A stretch of DNA of 42,885 nt from the NCBI GenBank assembly GCA_900547685.1, contig URHS01000021.1:1-42885 (forward strand). Direction: 5' to 3'. Each line of letters opens with the position of its first letter. Within the stretch, counting starts at the first letter, position 1. The stretch is from an uncultured Blautia sp. (GTDB taxonomy: Bacteria > Bacillota > Clostridia > Lachnospirales > Lachnospiraceae). A program made the translations under genes and the position numbers. Below are positions 17,783 to 25,771 of this stretch, in pieces. The notes below the pieces were generated by a model. The model saw only the letters and a list, made by a program, of their open reading frames with translations. It had not been told where the DNA came from and did not search any database.

Positions 17783-19157
17783 CATCACTTACCGTTCCAA
17801 GTACGACCTCATTATAAAAATAACTCAAAATTTCTTGATAATTTTTCCCCGCATCTGCCATTCCTTTTGCTCCGTTTTGACTCATTCCCACACCATGTCC
17901 ATAGCCTCCGCCCCGGATGTCATACCCTGCTGTTTCTCCTGCATCATTGCTTTTGGCTTCTATTTCAAAATATGCACTGGGAAGAAGATTTCCCCCTTTT
18001 ACAGAAGAACCATCCTGCCTGATAATTTCTGCTCCAACCGGAGCGAGAATGGAACGGATATCATATTCGCTGTAAAAATCTTTCTCTCCGCAATCTGTCT
18101 TTATTTTTAGATGAAGAACTGCATCTCCCTTACCCTTTTCTACAATTTCTATCTGCTGTATTTCATTTACATCAGCAAACATTTTTTGCACATTTTCTAA
18201 AAGAGTCTTTTTTGATACAAATACCTGCCATTGATACCAAGGTTCTGCAGAATCATAAGTACAATCTACACTTTTTAAATAAGAAGATGGAGAAGAAGTC
18301 TCCCACACTTCATCTGTACTGGTTTTTCCATGAGAAGTAGAAAAGTAATACGCCTGAATAGGGTTTCCATCTTTTAAAAGAATTTCCCCTTCTGTTTCCA
18401 ACACTGCTTCGCCGGTAGACTCTGACTCTGCTGTATTTTGATATACTTGATAGGAAACACTGTCATCTACCTGTCCGTGAAGTTGTTCTAATTTTTTGCT
18501 TTTTAGCTGCACACAGGCATAGGTTCTGGCACATACTGCCTGTGCTTTTAACGCCTCTTTTGGATAAGAAGCAGGCATTTCACTTGGTACAACCCCACAG
18601 AGATAATCCTCCAAAGGCAGTTCATTAACAAGATGAAGTCCGTTGTTATCCTCGTAAATTTCCATACTTCCTCGATAAGAAGGTATACCCTGTCCTCTTT
18701 TCAAAGAAATAACAGAAACCCTGCTTTCCTCATTATTCGGTAAAAATGTGAGGCTGCCATTTGCAAGCTCCTGGCAGCCCGTTTTTAGAGTTATCTTATC
18801 CCCAGAAGAAAAAGTTTTCTGAACAGCTCCTTCCATCTCGTAATCTCCCTGAAACTCTAAAGAAATTTCTGAATGATAATAACTTTCATAATCATTTGTC
18901 ATTAAAACCACTCGAATCGAAGGTTCCTCCAAAACTTCCTCTGTTGTCTCTGTTTCCTGCTGTGGCTGTGTTTGTTTCGGAATCTCTGTTTTTGCACTTG
19001 CCCATTCATTTTCCTTTTGTGAGTACTCTCTTAGAATTTCCTTTTCTGTGACCGCTTTCCTTTCTCCTGCTTTTCCGGCACACCATACAATTAAAATTCC
19101 TACAAGAGCAATGAGAATAATCAGAAGTTTCCATTTTAACTTTTCTTTCCAATTCAT
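17760..19157 (-). CDS. spoIID: SpoIID-type lytic transglycosylase
   Basis: SpoIID/LytB domain protein that cuts peptidoglycan glycan strands; in sporulation it works with SpoIIP and SpoIIM in engulfment. 465 residues: one N-terminal membrane anchor (about 11-27), a variable Glu/Thr-rich linker (35-80), then the SpoIID domain with LPLEDYLCGVVPSEMP (about 180-195; E193 is the likely catalytic Glu), KEALKAQAVCARTYA, and the C-terminal GGGYGHGVGMSQNGA. A weak ribosome binding site precedes the ATG. A CATATATT element about 10 bases upstream resembles the -10 of sigma-E promoters, but the -35 is poor. It may be the sporulation gene itself or a vegetative SpoIID-domain paralogue; spoIIP or spoIIM are not in the window. 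Confidence 0.88.
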   Translation of the reverse strand: MNWKEKLKWKLLIILIALVGILIVWCAGKAGERKAVTEKEILREYSQKENEWASAKTEIPKQTQPQQETETTEEVLEEPSIRVVLMTNDYESYYHSEISLEFQGDYEMEGAVQKTFSSGDKITLKTGCQELANGSLTFLPNNEESRVSVISLKRGQGIPSYRGSMEIYEDNNGLHLVNELPLEDYLCGVVPSEMPASYPKEALKAQAVCARTYACVQLKSKKLEQLHGQVDDSVSYQVYQNTAESESTGEAVLETEGEILLKDGNPIQAYYFSTSHGKTSTDEVWETSSPSSYLKSVDCTYDSAEPWYQWQVFVSKKTLLENVQKMFADVNEIQQIEIVEKGKGDAVLHLKIKTDCGEKDFYSEYDIRSILAPVGAEIIRQDGSSVKGGNLLPSAYFEIEAKSNDAGETAGYDIRGGGYGHGVGMSQNGAKGMADAGKNYQEILSYFYNEVVLGTVSDVVKNENP

Positions 19158-19196
19158 ATCTTAATATATGCTTTTTCTCTCTTATTCATGCAGCAA

Positions 19197-19238
19197 GATA
19201 AAAAAGGAGGCTGCTTCACGTGACAACCTCCTTTTATC
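19197..19238 (-). terminator. Intrinsic terminator of galM
   Basis: Stem GATAAAAGGAGG/CCTCCTTTTTTATC on the minus strand, then CTTG; the T-run is inside the second arm. It starts three bases after the galM stop codon. The loop holds TCACGTGA, a palindrome. Confidence 0.8.
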
Positions 19239-19240
19239 TA

Positions 19241-20305
19241 TTATTTTCTTACAGAAAATTTGTAAATTGTTGTTGTATCATATTTTTCCCCTGCTTTTAA
19301 TACAGAGCTCTGAAAAGCCGTCTGATTGCAAGCATCCGGATAATATTGTGTTTCCATACAAAAGCCACCGCGTTTCCCGTACACATATCCACCTTTTCCA
19401 TTTTCCTGTTCAATGAAGTTTCCAATGTAAAACTGCATACCGGGTAAATCTGTAAATACTTCCATAGCAATACCGGACTCCTCTGAGAATGCTTCTGCCG
19501 CTTTCTTCATTTCTCCTTTTTCTCTGGATAATGCATAATTATGGTCATAACCACCGCCAAATTTTAACTGTTCAAAATCTGCTTCTACATCCTGGCCGAT
19601 TTTCTTTGGCTTTGTAAAATCCATCGGTGTTCCTTCTACCGGCAGGATTTCTCCTGTAGGAATTGCCTGAGAATCAGATACCGGTGTATATTCCGGTGCA
19701 AAAATCTGTACAATATGGTTTAACATTGCTTCTGTACCTGCATTATGACCTGCCAAATTAAAGTAGGAATGATTTGTCATATTTACCACAGTATCTGCAT
19801 CTGCACTTCCCTGATAATGCAGAACAATTTCATTGTCATCTGTCAGCTCATAAGTTACATAGCCTGTAAAGTTGCCTGGAAATCCCTGATCCTTATCAGG
19901 ACTTAAAATACAAAAGGTAATTGCATTCTTTTCTTCATCTATTTCTGTTACATTCCATACTCTGGTGCGATACCAGTTAGGACCACTATGTAAATTATTT
20001 ACATTATCATTCACTGCCAGAGAATATTCTTTTCCATTAATAGAAAAACCAGCATTTTTAATACGGTTACCATTTCTTCCGATAATTGCTCCAAAGTGTC
20101 CAGGATTTTTATAATATCCTTCAACTGTATCATATCCTAAAGCAACATCAATTTTATTTCCATCTTTATCCGGTACAAGAATCTGTACCAACGTTGCCCC
20201 AAAATCTGTTACTGTAATTGTCATCTGATTTTTATTTGTAATACCATATAAAAATACTTCCTGATTGTCCATGCTCTTTCCAAAGGACTGCTTTGTAATG
20301 CCCAT
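19241..20305 (-). CDS. galM: Aldose 1-epimerase
   Basis: Interconverts alpha and beta anomers of glucose and galactose in the cytoplasm. From the ATG at 20305 (GGGAGAGGG seven bases before it) it has 354 residues; the frame is open 33 bases further up but without a ribosome binding site. Signatures: GRNGNRI (active-site Arg region), NNLHSG, the catalytic His in NHSYFNLAG, and the catalytic Glu in GGFCMETQYYPDACN near the C-terminus. No promoter of quality is visible in the 40 bases between its start and the 6S RNA terminator, so it may depend on read-through or on a weak promoter. It could feed anomers produced by the glucan enzymes encoded elsewhere in the window. Confidence 0.95.
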   Translation of the reverse strand: MGITKQSFGKSMDNQEVFLYGITNKNQMTITVTDFGATLVQILVPDKDGNKIDVALGYDTVEGYYKNPGHFGAIIGRNGNRIKNAGFSINGKEYSLAVNDNVNNLHSGPNWYRTRVWNVTEIDEEKNAITFCILSPDKDQGFPGNFTGYVTYELTDDNEIVLHYQGSADADTVVNMTNHSYFNLAGHNAGTEAMLNHIVQIFAPEYTPVSDSQAIPTGEILPVEGTPMDFTKPKKIGQDVEADFEQLKFGGGYDHNYALSREKGEMKKAAEAFSEESGIAMEVFTDLPGMQFYIGNFIEQENGKGGYVYGKRGGFCMETQYYPDACNQTAFQSSVLKAGEKYDTTTIYKFSVRK

Positions 20306-20344
20306 TTTATCCCTCTCCCGTCTTATAAAATATTGCATAATACA

Positions 20345-20370
20345 ATAAAAAAATAAGCCCCGAAAGGCTT
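20345..20370 (-). terminator. Intrinsic terminator of the 6S RNA gene
   Basis: Minus strand AAGCC-TTTCGG-GGCTT followed by ATTTTTTTATTG, directly after the closing stem of the 6S RNA. Confidence 0.85.
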
Positions 20371-20376
20371 TTTTTA

Positions 20377-20557
20377 ATCCCAGAGTGCCGTTTCCTATCT
20401 TCTGACTCCTAGCTTATGCTAGGTGGGCAACCGCAACCGACTCGCTGTCTTCCGCTGCGCAATGACGGCTTGACATTAACTCGGCAATATAGGAATCCCG
20501 TTTAAAGTAATGTAGGTTCAAAATAAATAGGAGTATCGCACACCCCAGGACTTCATA
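20377..20557 (-). ncRNA. ssrS: 6S RNA
   Basis: About 181 bases between a strong promoter and an intrinsic terminator, with no ORF. Ends pair as in 6S RNA: minus-strand TCCTGGGGTG near the 5' end pairs with CACTCTGGGA near the 3' end (10 bp with G-U pairs). Inside are GAACCTACA, an AAACGGGATTCC strand and a long GC-rich arm including GGTTGCGGTTGCCCACC, resembling Firmicutes 6S RNAs as I remember them. 6S RNA mimics an open promoter and holds the SigA RNA polymerase holoenzyme in stationary phase. Covariance-model confirmation was not possible; exact ends are estimated. Confidence 0.85.
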
Positions 20558-20563
20558 TCATTA

Positions 20564-20592
20564 TTATACTCTAGTATATGAATTTTTTCAAC
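20564..20592 (-). promoter_or_regulatory. Promoter of 6S RNA
   Basis: TTGAAA (20587-20592), 17-base spacer, TATAAT (20564-20569). Predicted start near 20557, right before the 6S closing stem. Confidence 0.8.
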
Positions 20593-20626
20593 AAAAATAC
20601 ACAGTTAAACAAAAAATTTTTTTAAC

Positions 20627-21400
20627 TTAAACTCTTTTTTTTACATATTCAAGACAAATACTTCTTACTTCTTCCATACGCTCTTTTGTCCTTGGATTTG
20701 TATAATTCATACGATCAATATTATTATTTATATAATCATGTTCCTGAATGTATTCAAAACTGGAGGCAAAATTTAAATCAAAAATAAATGCCAGATAGGA
20801 AATCCACATATCCAAATGTGTTGTTCTCTCTCCTCTCAAAATGCTGCGTTCCTCTCGAATTGCCGCCATAATATTGTCAGACACTTCCTCAGTTTCCACT
20901 ATTTCCTTTGAAACGTCAAAATGAGCTTCCAGACTTTCCGTAGCCTTTACCCGGAAATTATCCAGCTTATCTGCATCTCGGATGAGCCTGCAATGAAGTA
21001 AAACTCGCTTATCTTCTATGTCAGGAAGTTGATAAGCAGAATGCCAGTAAATTGCTTCTCGAATAATTTTATCATACTCATCTGTTTCAATAAAATCACG
21101 AATTTTTCCTTCTTCAAATAAAATCTGTACCCCAAACTTAGCATGATCCATAATACTGTCGTCATAACTGTTGTATTTCTTCAACTGTTCAAATCTTCCA
21201 ATATCATGCAAAAGAGCAATCAAAAGTGCCAGTTCCCTGTCTTCTGCAGAAATGCTTTCTCTGGCTGTAATGTATTCTGCCGCTTTTACCACGCAAAAAG
21301 TATGAACTCTTTTTAATTTAATCTTGTCATCCTCTGCATCATAGGCGCTTAAATATTTTTGAAAACTTTTTCTCGCATATTCTAAGTCAATTCCTGCCAT
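20627..21400 (-). CDS. HD-domain phosphohydrolase
   Basis: 257 residues. The metal-binding HD residues are visible: H33 (VHTFCV), H65-D66 (LLHDIGRF), H86 (MDHAKFG) and Asp in RDADKLDN (141-148). Such proteins hydrolyse phosphate esters, often nucleotides; the substrate is not deducible and no GGDEF, RelA or CRISPR partner is nearby. ATG at 21400 with AGAGGAAGAG upstream, 14 bases after thrC, so it is the last gene of hydrolase-thrC-HD. No strong terminator follows; an AT-rich stem (AGTTAAA/TTTAACT) lies between it and the 6S promoter. Confidence 0.88.
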   Translation of the reverse strand: MAGIDLEYARKSFQKYLSAYDAEDDKIKLKRVHTFCVVKAAEYITARESISAEDRELALLIALLHDIGRFEQLKKYNSYDDSIMDHAKFGVQILFEEGKIRDFIETDEYDKIIREAIYWHSAYQLPDIEDKRVLLHCRLIRDADKLDNFRVKATESLEAHFDVSKEIVETEEVSDNIMAAIREERSILRGERTTHLDMWISYLAFIFDLNFASSFEYIQEHDYINNNIDRMNYTNPRTKERMEEVRSICLEYVKKRV

Positions 21401-21414
21401 TTTGCTCTTCCTCT

Positions 21415-22902
21415 TTAAATACCTAATATTTCCATTACTGTTTCTGCCATCTGTGATACCTGTGCCGTTCTATGATGACGTATCTGAGCTGTACGGATTT
21501 CCTCTATTGCCTGAGGCACTGAAATCTTAGCGAGTGCAGATAATTCATCAACCAGCTGGAAGTCTTCCATTCCTTCATATTTTTTATCTATGGCAGTCAT
21601 TACACTTCTCGTAAATTTAAAAGGACTTGCCGTTGAAGCAATTACTGTCTTCGTATTATCCTGTGTTTCTTTCTTATATTTCTCATACACTGCTTTTCCC
21701 ACTGCTGTATGAGTATCCAATACATATCCTGTTTCTTCATACACCTGTCGAATCATCTGTGCAGTTTCTTCTTCATTGGCATAATTCCCATAAAATTCCC
21801 GAAGTTTTTCTTTCATTTCTTCTGTAATTTCGTATTTACCTTCCGTACCTAACTGTTCCATCAACATACGATTTTTCTCTGCATTATTTCCCGCAATTTT
21901 ATAAATTAATCTCTCCAGATTGCTGGAAATCAAAATATCCATAGAAGGAGAATTTGTTAGATGGAAATCACGATTTCTATCATAGCAGCCTGTCTGGAAG
22001 AAATCATAAAGTACTTTATTCTCATTAGAAGCGCAAATAAAACGGGCAATAGGAATTCCCATCTCTTTTGCATAATAAGCTGCCAAAATATTTCCGAAGT
22101 TTCCTGTGGGAACTACCACATTCATCTTCTCATTCTCCTGTATTTCCCCTGACTCCATAAGCTTCAAATAAGCATATACATAGTAGGCAATCTGAGGTAC
22201 TAATCGTCCAATATTAATAGAGTTTGCAGAAGAAAACTGAAATCCTGAATAAGCAAGCTTTTCCTTTATTTCTTTGTTATTAAAAATATTCTTCACACCA
22301 GTCTGGGCGTCATCAAAATTGCCATAAATTCCTACAACTGCTGTATTTTCTCCTTTTTGTGTAAGCATCTGTTTTTCCTGAACAGGACTCACTCCATCTT
22401 TTGGATAAAAAACAATAATACGAGTTCCCGGAACATCTGCAAATCCAGCCATTGCCGCTTTTCCTGTATCTCCTGATGTAGCTGTCAAAATCACAATTTC
22501 ATTGGTAACACCATTTTTCTTAGCTGCTGTAGTCAGAAGATGAGGCAAAATAGAAAGTGCCATATCTTTAAAAGCAATGGTTGAACCATGAAACAGTTCC
22601 AAATAGTAAGAATTTCCTTTTTTTACCAATGGCGCAATTTCCGGCGTATCAAACTTACTGTCGTATGCCTTACTGATACAATCTTTCAATTCTTCTTCTG
22701 TAAAATCCGTCAAAAATCTGCTCATTACCTGATATGCAATTTCCTGATAACTCTTTCCCAACAATTCTTTCAAAGACACATCCAACGCCGGAATACAATC
22801 CGGTACAAACAATCCGCCGTCTTCTGCCAATCCTTTTAAAATAGCCATAGAAGCCGTGATTTTTTCTCCGTTTCCTCGAGTACTTCCATATAATACTGCC
22901 AT
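21415..22902 (-). CDS. thrC: Threonine synthase
   Basis: PLP-dependent conversion of O-phosphohomoserine to threonine. 495 residues, the longer form. The N-terminal lid domain is followed by FHGSTIAFKDMAL with PLP-binding K112, then TATSGDTGKAA and the VPTGNFGN phosphate-binding loop. ATG at 22902 with AAGGAAGG upstream, 15 bases after the cell-wall hydrolase stop. No hom or thrB is adjacent. No T-box or leader peptide is visible, so control would come from the promoter at 23694-23723. Confidence 0.96.
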   Translation of the reverse strand: MAVLYGSTRGNGEKITASMAILKGLAEDGGLFVPDCIPALDVSLKELLGKSYQEIAYQVMSRFLTDFTEEELKDCISKAYDSKFDTPEIAPLVKKGNSYYLELFHGSTIAFKDMALSILPHLLTTAAKKNGVTNEIVILTATSGDTGKAAMAGFADVPGTRIIVFYPKDGVSPVQEKQMLTQKGENTAVVGIYGNFDDAQTGVKNIFNNKEIKEKLAYSGFQFSSANSINIGRLVPQIAYYVYAYLKLMESGEIQENEKMNVVVPTGNFGNILAAYYAKEMGIPIARFICASNENKVLYDFFQTGCYDRNRDFHLTNSPSMDILISSNLERLIYKIAGNNAEKNRMLMEQLGTEGKYEITEEMKEKLREFYGNYANEEETAQMIRQVYEETGYVLDTHTAVGKAVYEKYKKETQDNTKTVIASTASPFKFTRSVMTAIDKKYEGMEDFQLVDELSALAKISVPQAIEEIRTAQIRHHRTAQVSQMAETVMEILGI

Positions 22903-22917
22903 TTCTTCCTTCCTTTC

Positions 22918-23637
22918 TTACGGATATGTATAAAAATCGTGCACACCGTGTTTAAATAAAAATTTCAAGTCCTTTTTAAACCACTGCACATTGCTTTTAT
23001 CCGCGTAAGCTTCTTCCATAAAAAACAATGCACCTTTAGAATAATCTTCACCATCAATAGCTCTGTTTACAGCCTCTCTTGTATCCTCAGAAACTGTAAC
23101 TGTATATATCCTGCCATCCGCAGTAGGAGAAAACTGAGGGCTTCCTGCTACATTTTCCCACACAACTTCTGTAACAGTTGAAGGAAATTCAGAACTTTTT
23201 ACCCTGTTAAAAATAACATTTGCCACCAAAATTTTTCCCTTGATATCCTCTCCTCCGGATTCTGCCTCTACAATTTTAAGAAGCGTATTATAGTCTTCAT
23301 CCGACATAACCAGTTTATTTTCCGTAAAACCAATAGACTTTTCTTTTAAACGTTTTACTTCCTCAGCTCCCTGATTTCCAAAATCCAATTGAGAATGAAT
23401 TTCCCTTTTTCCCATTCTCTGTCCTACCAGAACCACCTCAAAAGAAGTTCCTATTCTCTTTACTGATTTTTGCGTATTCTGACTAATTGCGACACCTTGA
23501 ATAATAGATTTTAGACTTTCTTCACGTACCTGTATTTCTTCCTTGGCACTTACCTGTTGAGACGAAAACACGATTGTCATCATCAGCATTACTACCGCTG
23601 CTAATTTTACCTTTTTCTGTCTGCTATTTCTATCCAT
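22918..23637 (-). CDS. SleB/CwlJ-type cell-wall hydrolase, secreted
   Basis: From the ATG at 23637 (AAGGGAAG upstream) it has 239 residues; a GTG at 23685 in frame would sit at the predicted transcription start and is not credible. A signal peptide (basic start, hydrophobic 12-25, cleavage near SAKEE) is followed by a linker and a C-terminal Hydrolase_2 domain with IVEAESGGE (probable catalytic Glu), VANVIFNRV, WENVAGSPQFSP and the final region near VHDFYTYP. SleB-family members are lytic transglycosylases for spore cortex, while vegetative relatives act on cell wall. Being first in an operon with thrC is unusual; no YpeB partner is present. Confidence 0.9.
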   Translation of the reverse strand: MDRNSRQKKVKLAAVVMLMMTIVFSSQQVSAKEEIQVREESLKSIIQGVAISQNTQKSVKRIGTSFEVVLVGQRMGKREIHSQLDFGNQGAEEVKRLKEKSIGFTENKLVMSDEDYNTLLKIVEAESGGEDIKGKILVANVIFNRVKSSEFPSTVTEVVWENVAGSPQFSPTADGRIYTVTVSEDTREAVNRAIDGEDYSKGALFFMEEAYADKSNVQWFKKDLKFLFKHGVHDFYTYP

Positions 23638-23693
23638 ATATCTTCCCTTTAGTAAGTCCTTATTTTCTCTCGTAAAACATCTCACTAAAATGG

Positions 23694-23723
23694 ATTATAA
23701 GCGACACTTTACCGGAAAGTCAA
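23694..23723 (-). promoter_or_regulatory. Promoter of hydrolase-thrC-HD operon
   Basis: TTGACT (23718-23723), 18-base spacer, TATAAT (23694-23699), in the 165-base gap after leuA. No terminator for leuA is visible in that gap, so read-through from leuA is possible. Confidence 0.7.
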
Positions 23724-23802
23724 GTTATCCGAACCTTCTTTAGGTGTTTTGCACGATTTTATTAAAATATTCCCCTATCATTTTTATATATATTGTATAA
23801 GT

Positions 23803-25455
23803 TTAACGGTTGTTTATCGCTGCAACCAACGCATCAATGGAAGCATGGATAATATCCTCATGTACACCTGCTCCCCAGGCCAAAGCACCATCCGGTTTTT
23901 GGATTCCCACATAAGCAATGGCTCTTGCATGAGAGCTCTTTTCCAAAGCATGTTCCTGATAAGTAACTACTTCATACTGAAAACCATAAGCTTTTTTCAG
24001 TGCATTGCTTACTGCATTTAAACTTCCGTTTCCTGAAGCTTTTATAGACATTGGTTTCTGATTAAAACATGATTTCATTTCCGTAATTACACCATTTTCT
24101 GATTTCTCGAAATGAACTTCTTCTACTGCTAATGGAGAAGTTGTATTTTCAAAGGTTTTCTTAAACAACTCAAAAATTTCTTCCGGTAAAAGTTCTTTTT
24201 GTCTATGGTCGGACACTGCCTTTGCTGTATATCCCATTGCTTCACGCATTTTAGGCGGAAGATTTAAACCAAATTTAGTTTCCAGAATATAGCCCACGCC
24301 GCCTTTTCCTGACTGGCTGTTAATGCGAATAACATCGGCATCATAATTACGTCCCAAATCAGAAGGATCAATAGGAAGATAAGGTACTGTCCAATGTTCA
24401 GGCTGTTTCTCTTCCTGCCAGTGCATACCCTTTGCAATGGCATCCTGATGAGAACCGGAAAATGCTGCAAAAACCAACTCTCCGCTGTACGGACTTCTTT
24501 CATTAATTTTCATACCTGTAAATCCTTCATATTTTTCACAGATTTCTGTCATTTCTGAGAAATCTAATTCAGGAGAAACACCCTGTGCATACATATTTAA
24601 AGCAATTGTAACAATATCTGTATTTCCTGTACGTTCGCCATTTCCAAAAAGTGTACCCTCAATACGATCTGCCCCTGCCAGAAGTCCCATTTCCGCATCT
24701 GCCACACCACAGCCTCTGTCATTGTGCGGATGAAGAGAAATCACAACATTTTCTCTATATTTTATGTTTTTACAGATATATTCTACCTGACTTGCATAAA
24801 CATGAGGCATGGAATGCTGAACTGTAACCGGCAGATTGATAATTGCTTTTCTGTCACTTTGAGGTTTCCATACATCCAGCACCGCATTGCACACTTCCAG
24901 GGCATATTCCGGCTCTGTACCTGTAAAACTCTCCGGACTATATTCAAAACGATAATTTTCTCCTGCTTGCTCTGTTAAATCTTTTAAAAGCTGTGCACCT
25001 TTGACAGCTATTTCTAAAATCTCCTCTTTACTCTTTTTAAAAACCTGTTCTCGCTGCGCCAAAGAAGTAGAATTATATACATGAATAATGACATTCTTAG
25101 CACCCTTTACAGCTTCAAAAGTTTTTTTGATAATATGTTCTCTTGCCTGTGTCAAAACCTGAATGGTGACATCATCAGGAATCAGGTTTTCTTCAATCAA
25201 AGTACGAATAAACGTGTATTCTGTCTCTGAAGCCGCCGGAAATCCCACCTCAATTTCCTTAAATCCTATCTTTGTAAGGAGCTTAAAAAATTCAATCTTC
25301 TGTTGTAAATTCATAGGAATTACAAGTGCTTGGTTTCCATCACGTAAATCTACACTGCACCACACCGGGGCTTTTTCTACATAATCTTTTTCTGTCCAAT
25401 CCATACATTTTACCGGTGGAAGAAAATACTGTCTTTTATATTTGCGATAATTCAT
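23803..25455 (-). CDS. leuA: 2-isopropylmalate synthase
   Basis: Condenses acetyl-CoA and 2-ketoisovalerate, the first committed step to leucine. 550 residues, the longer type 2 form also found in yeasts and actinobacteria. Visible: DLRDGNQAL, metal-binding HPHND (in SLHPHNDRGCG), GNGERTGNTD, and a C-terminal LeuA regulatory dimer domain (about 430-550) that normally binds leucine. ATG at 25455 preceded by GGAAGGAG. It is alone; leuBCD are not in the window. Its promoter has a palindrome in the spacer, and no T-box precedes it in contrast to leuS. Citramalate or homocitrate synthase are less likely given length and N-terminus. Confidence 0.95.
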   Translation of the reverse strand: MNYRKYKRQYFLPPVKCMDWTEKDYVEKAPVWCSVDLRDGNQALVIPMNLQQKIEFFKLLTKIGFKEIEVGFPAASETEYTFIRTLIEENLIPDDVTIQVLTQAREHIIKKTFEAVKGAKNVIIHVYNSTSLAQREQVFKKSKEEILEIAVKGAQLLKDLTEQAGENYRFEYSPESFTGTEPEYALEVCNAVLDVWKPQSDRKAIINLPVTVQHSMPHVYASQVEYICKNIKYRENVVISLHPHNDRGCGVADAEMGLLAGADRIEGTLFGNGERTGNTDIVTIALNMYAQGVSPELDFSEMTEICEKYEGFTGMKINERSPYSGELVFAAFSGSHQDAIAKGMHWQEEKQPEHWTVPYLPIDPSDLGRNYDADVIRINSQSGKGGVGYILETKFGLNLPPKMREAMGYTAKAVSDHRQKELLPEEIFELFKKTFENTTSPLAVEEVHFEKSENGVITEMKSCFNQKPMSIKASGNGSLNAVSNALKKAYGFQYEVVTYQEHALEKSSHARAIAYVGIQKPDGALAWGAGVHEDIIHASIDALVAAINNR

Positions 25456-25497
25456 TTTCTAACTCCTTCCCTTTATATAAAGAAATATTTTCTTAAT

Positions 25498-25526
25498 ACA
25501 ATAGCACTTTAAAGTGAAGCCGTCAA
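25498..25526 (-). promoter_or_regulatory. Promoter of leuA with internal palindrome
   Basis: TTGACG (25521-25526), 17-base spacer, TATTGT (25498-25503). The spacer is largely filled by the perfect 12-bp palindrome CACTTTAAAGTG (25505-25516), a candidate repressor site. A second dyad, AAGAAA-N3-TTTCTT, lies in the leader near 25480-25494. The TGA stop of the upstream remnant (25523-25525) is inside the -35 box. Confidence 0.65.
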
Positions 25527-25771
25527 TAATTTTGTGCCTTTTTCATTCCAAAGAAAACAATGCAAAAGCCTGTTGCTCCTACCAAAGTAATCAGCAAAAA
25601 GCAAATACCTTCCTGAATGCCTGCAAATCCCACTGCCAGTTGAAAGCTTAAATAAAAATCTGAAACAAGCCAGATAATAAGTACAAGTCCCATACCTAAT
25701 GCTAAAAAGGAACTTCCTAAAAATTCCGTTCCTATCCAAAGAGAATAACGAGCAGAAGTACTTATATTATT
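25523..25771 (-). pseudogene. 3' remnant of a membrane-protein gene
   Basis: An 82-codon open frame starts right at the end of the upstream glucosidase gene and contains two convincing membrane segments (around GMGLVLIIWLVSDF and CFLLITLVGATGFCIVFF), then a basic end MKKAQNY and stop. No start codon occurs in the first 26 codons; the only ATG (25693) lacks a ribosome binding site and would begin inside the first helix. This looks like the tail of a longer membrane protein whose front was lost. The alternative is a 56-residue protein from that ATG. A different frame here (25509-25739) is longer on paper but has no protein-like features. Confidence 0.55.

Noticed and set aside
25509..25739. 76-codon minus-strand frame after malL
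   Set aside because: A different frame of the same stretch encodes coherent membrane helices up to the leuA promoter; this one has no such pattern and no ribosome binding site.
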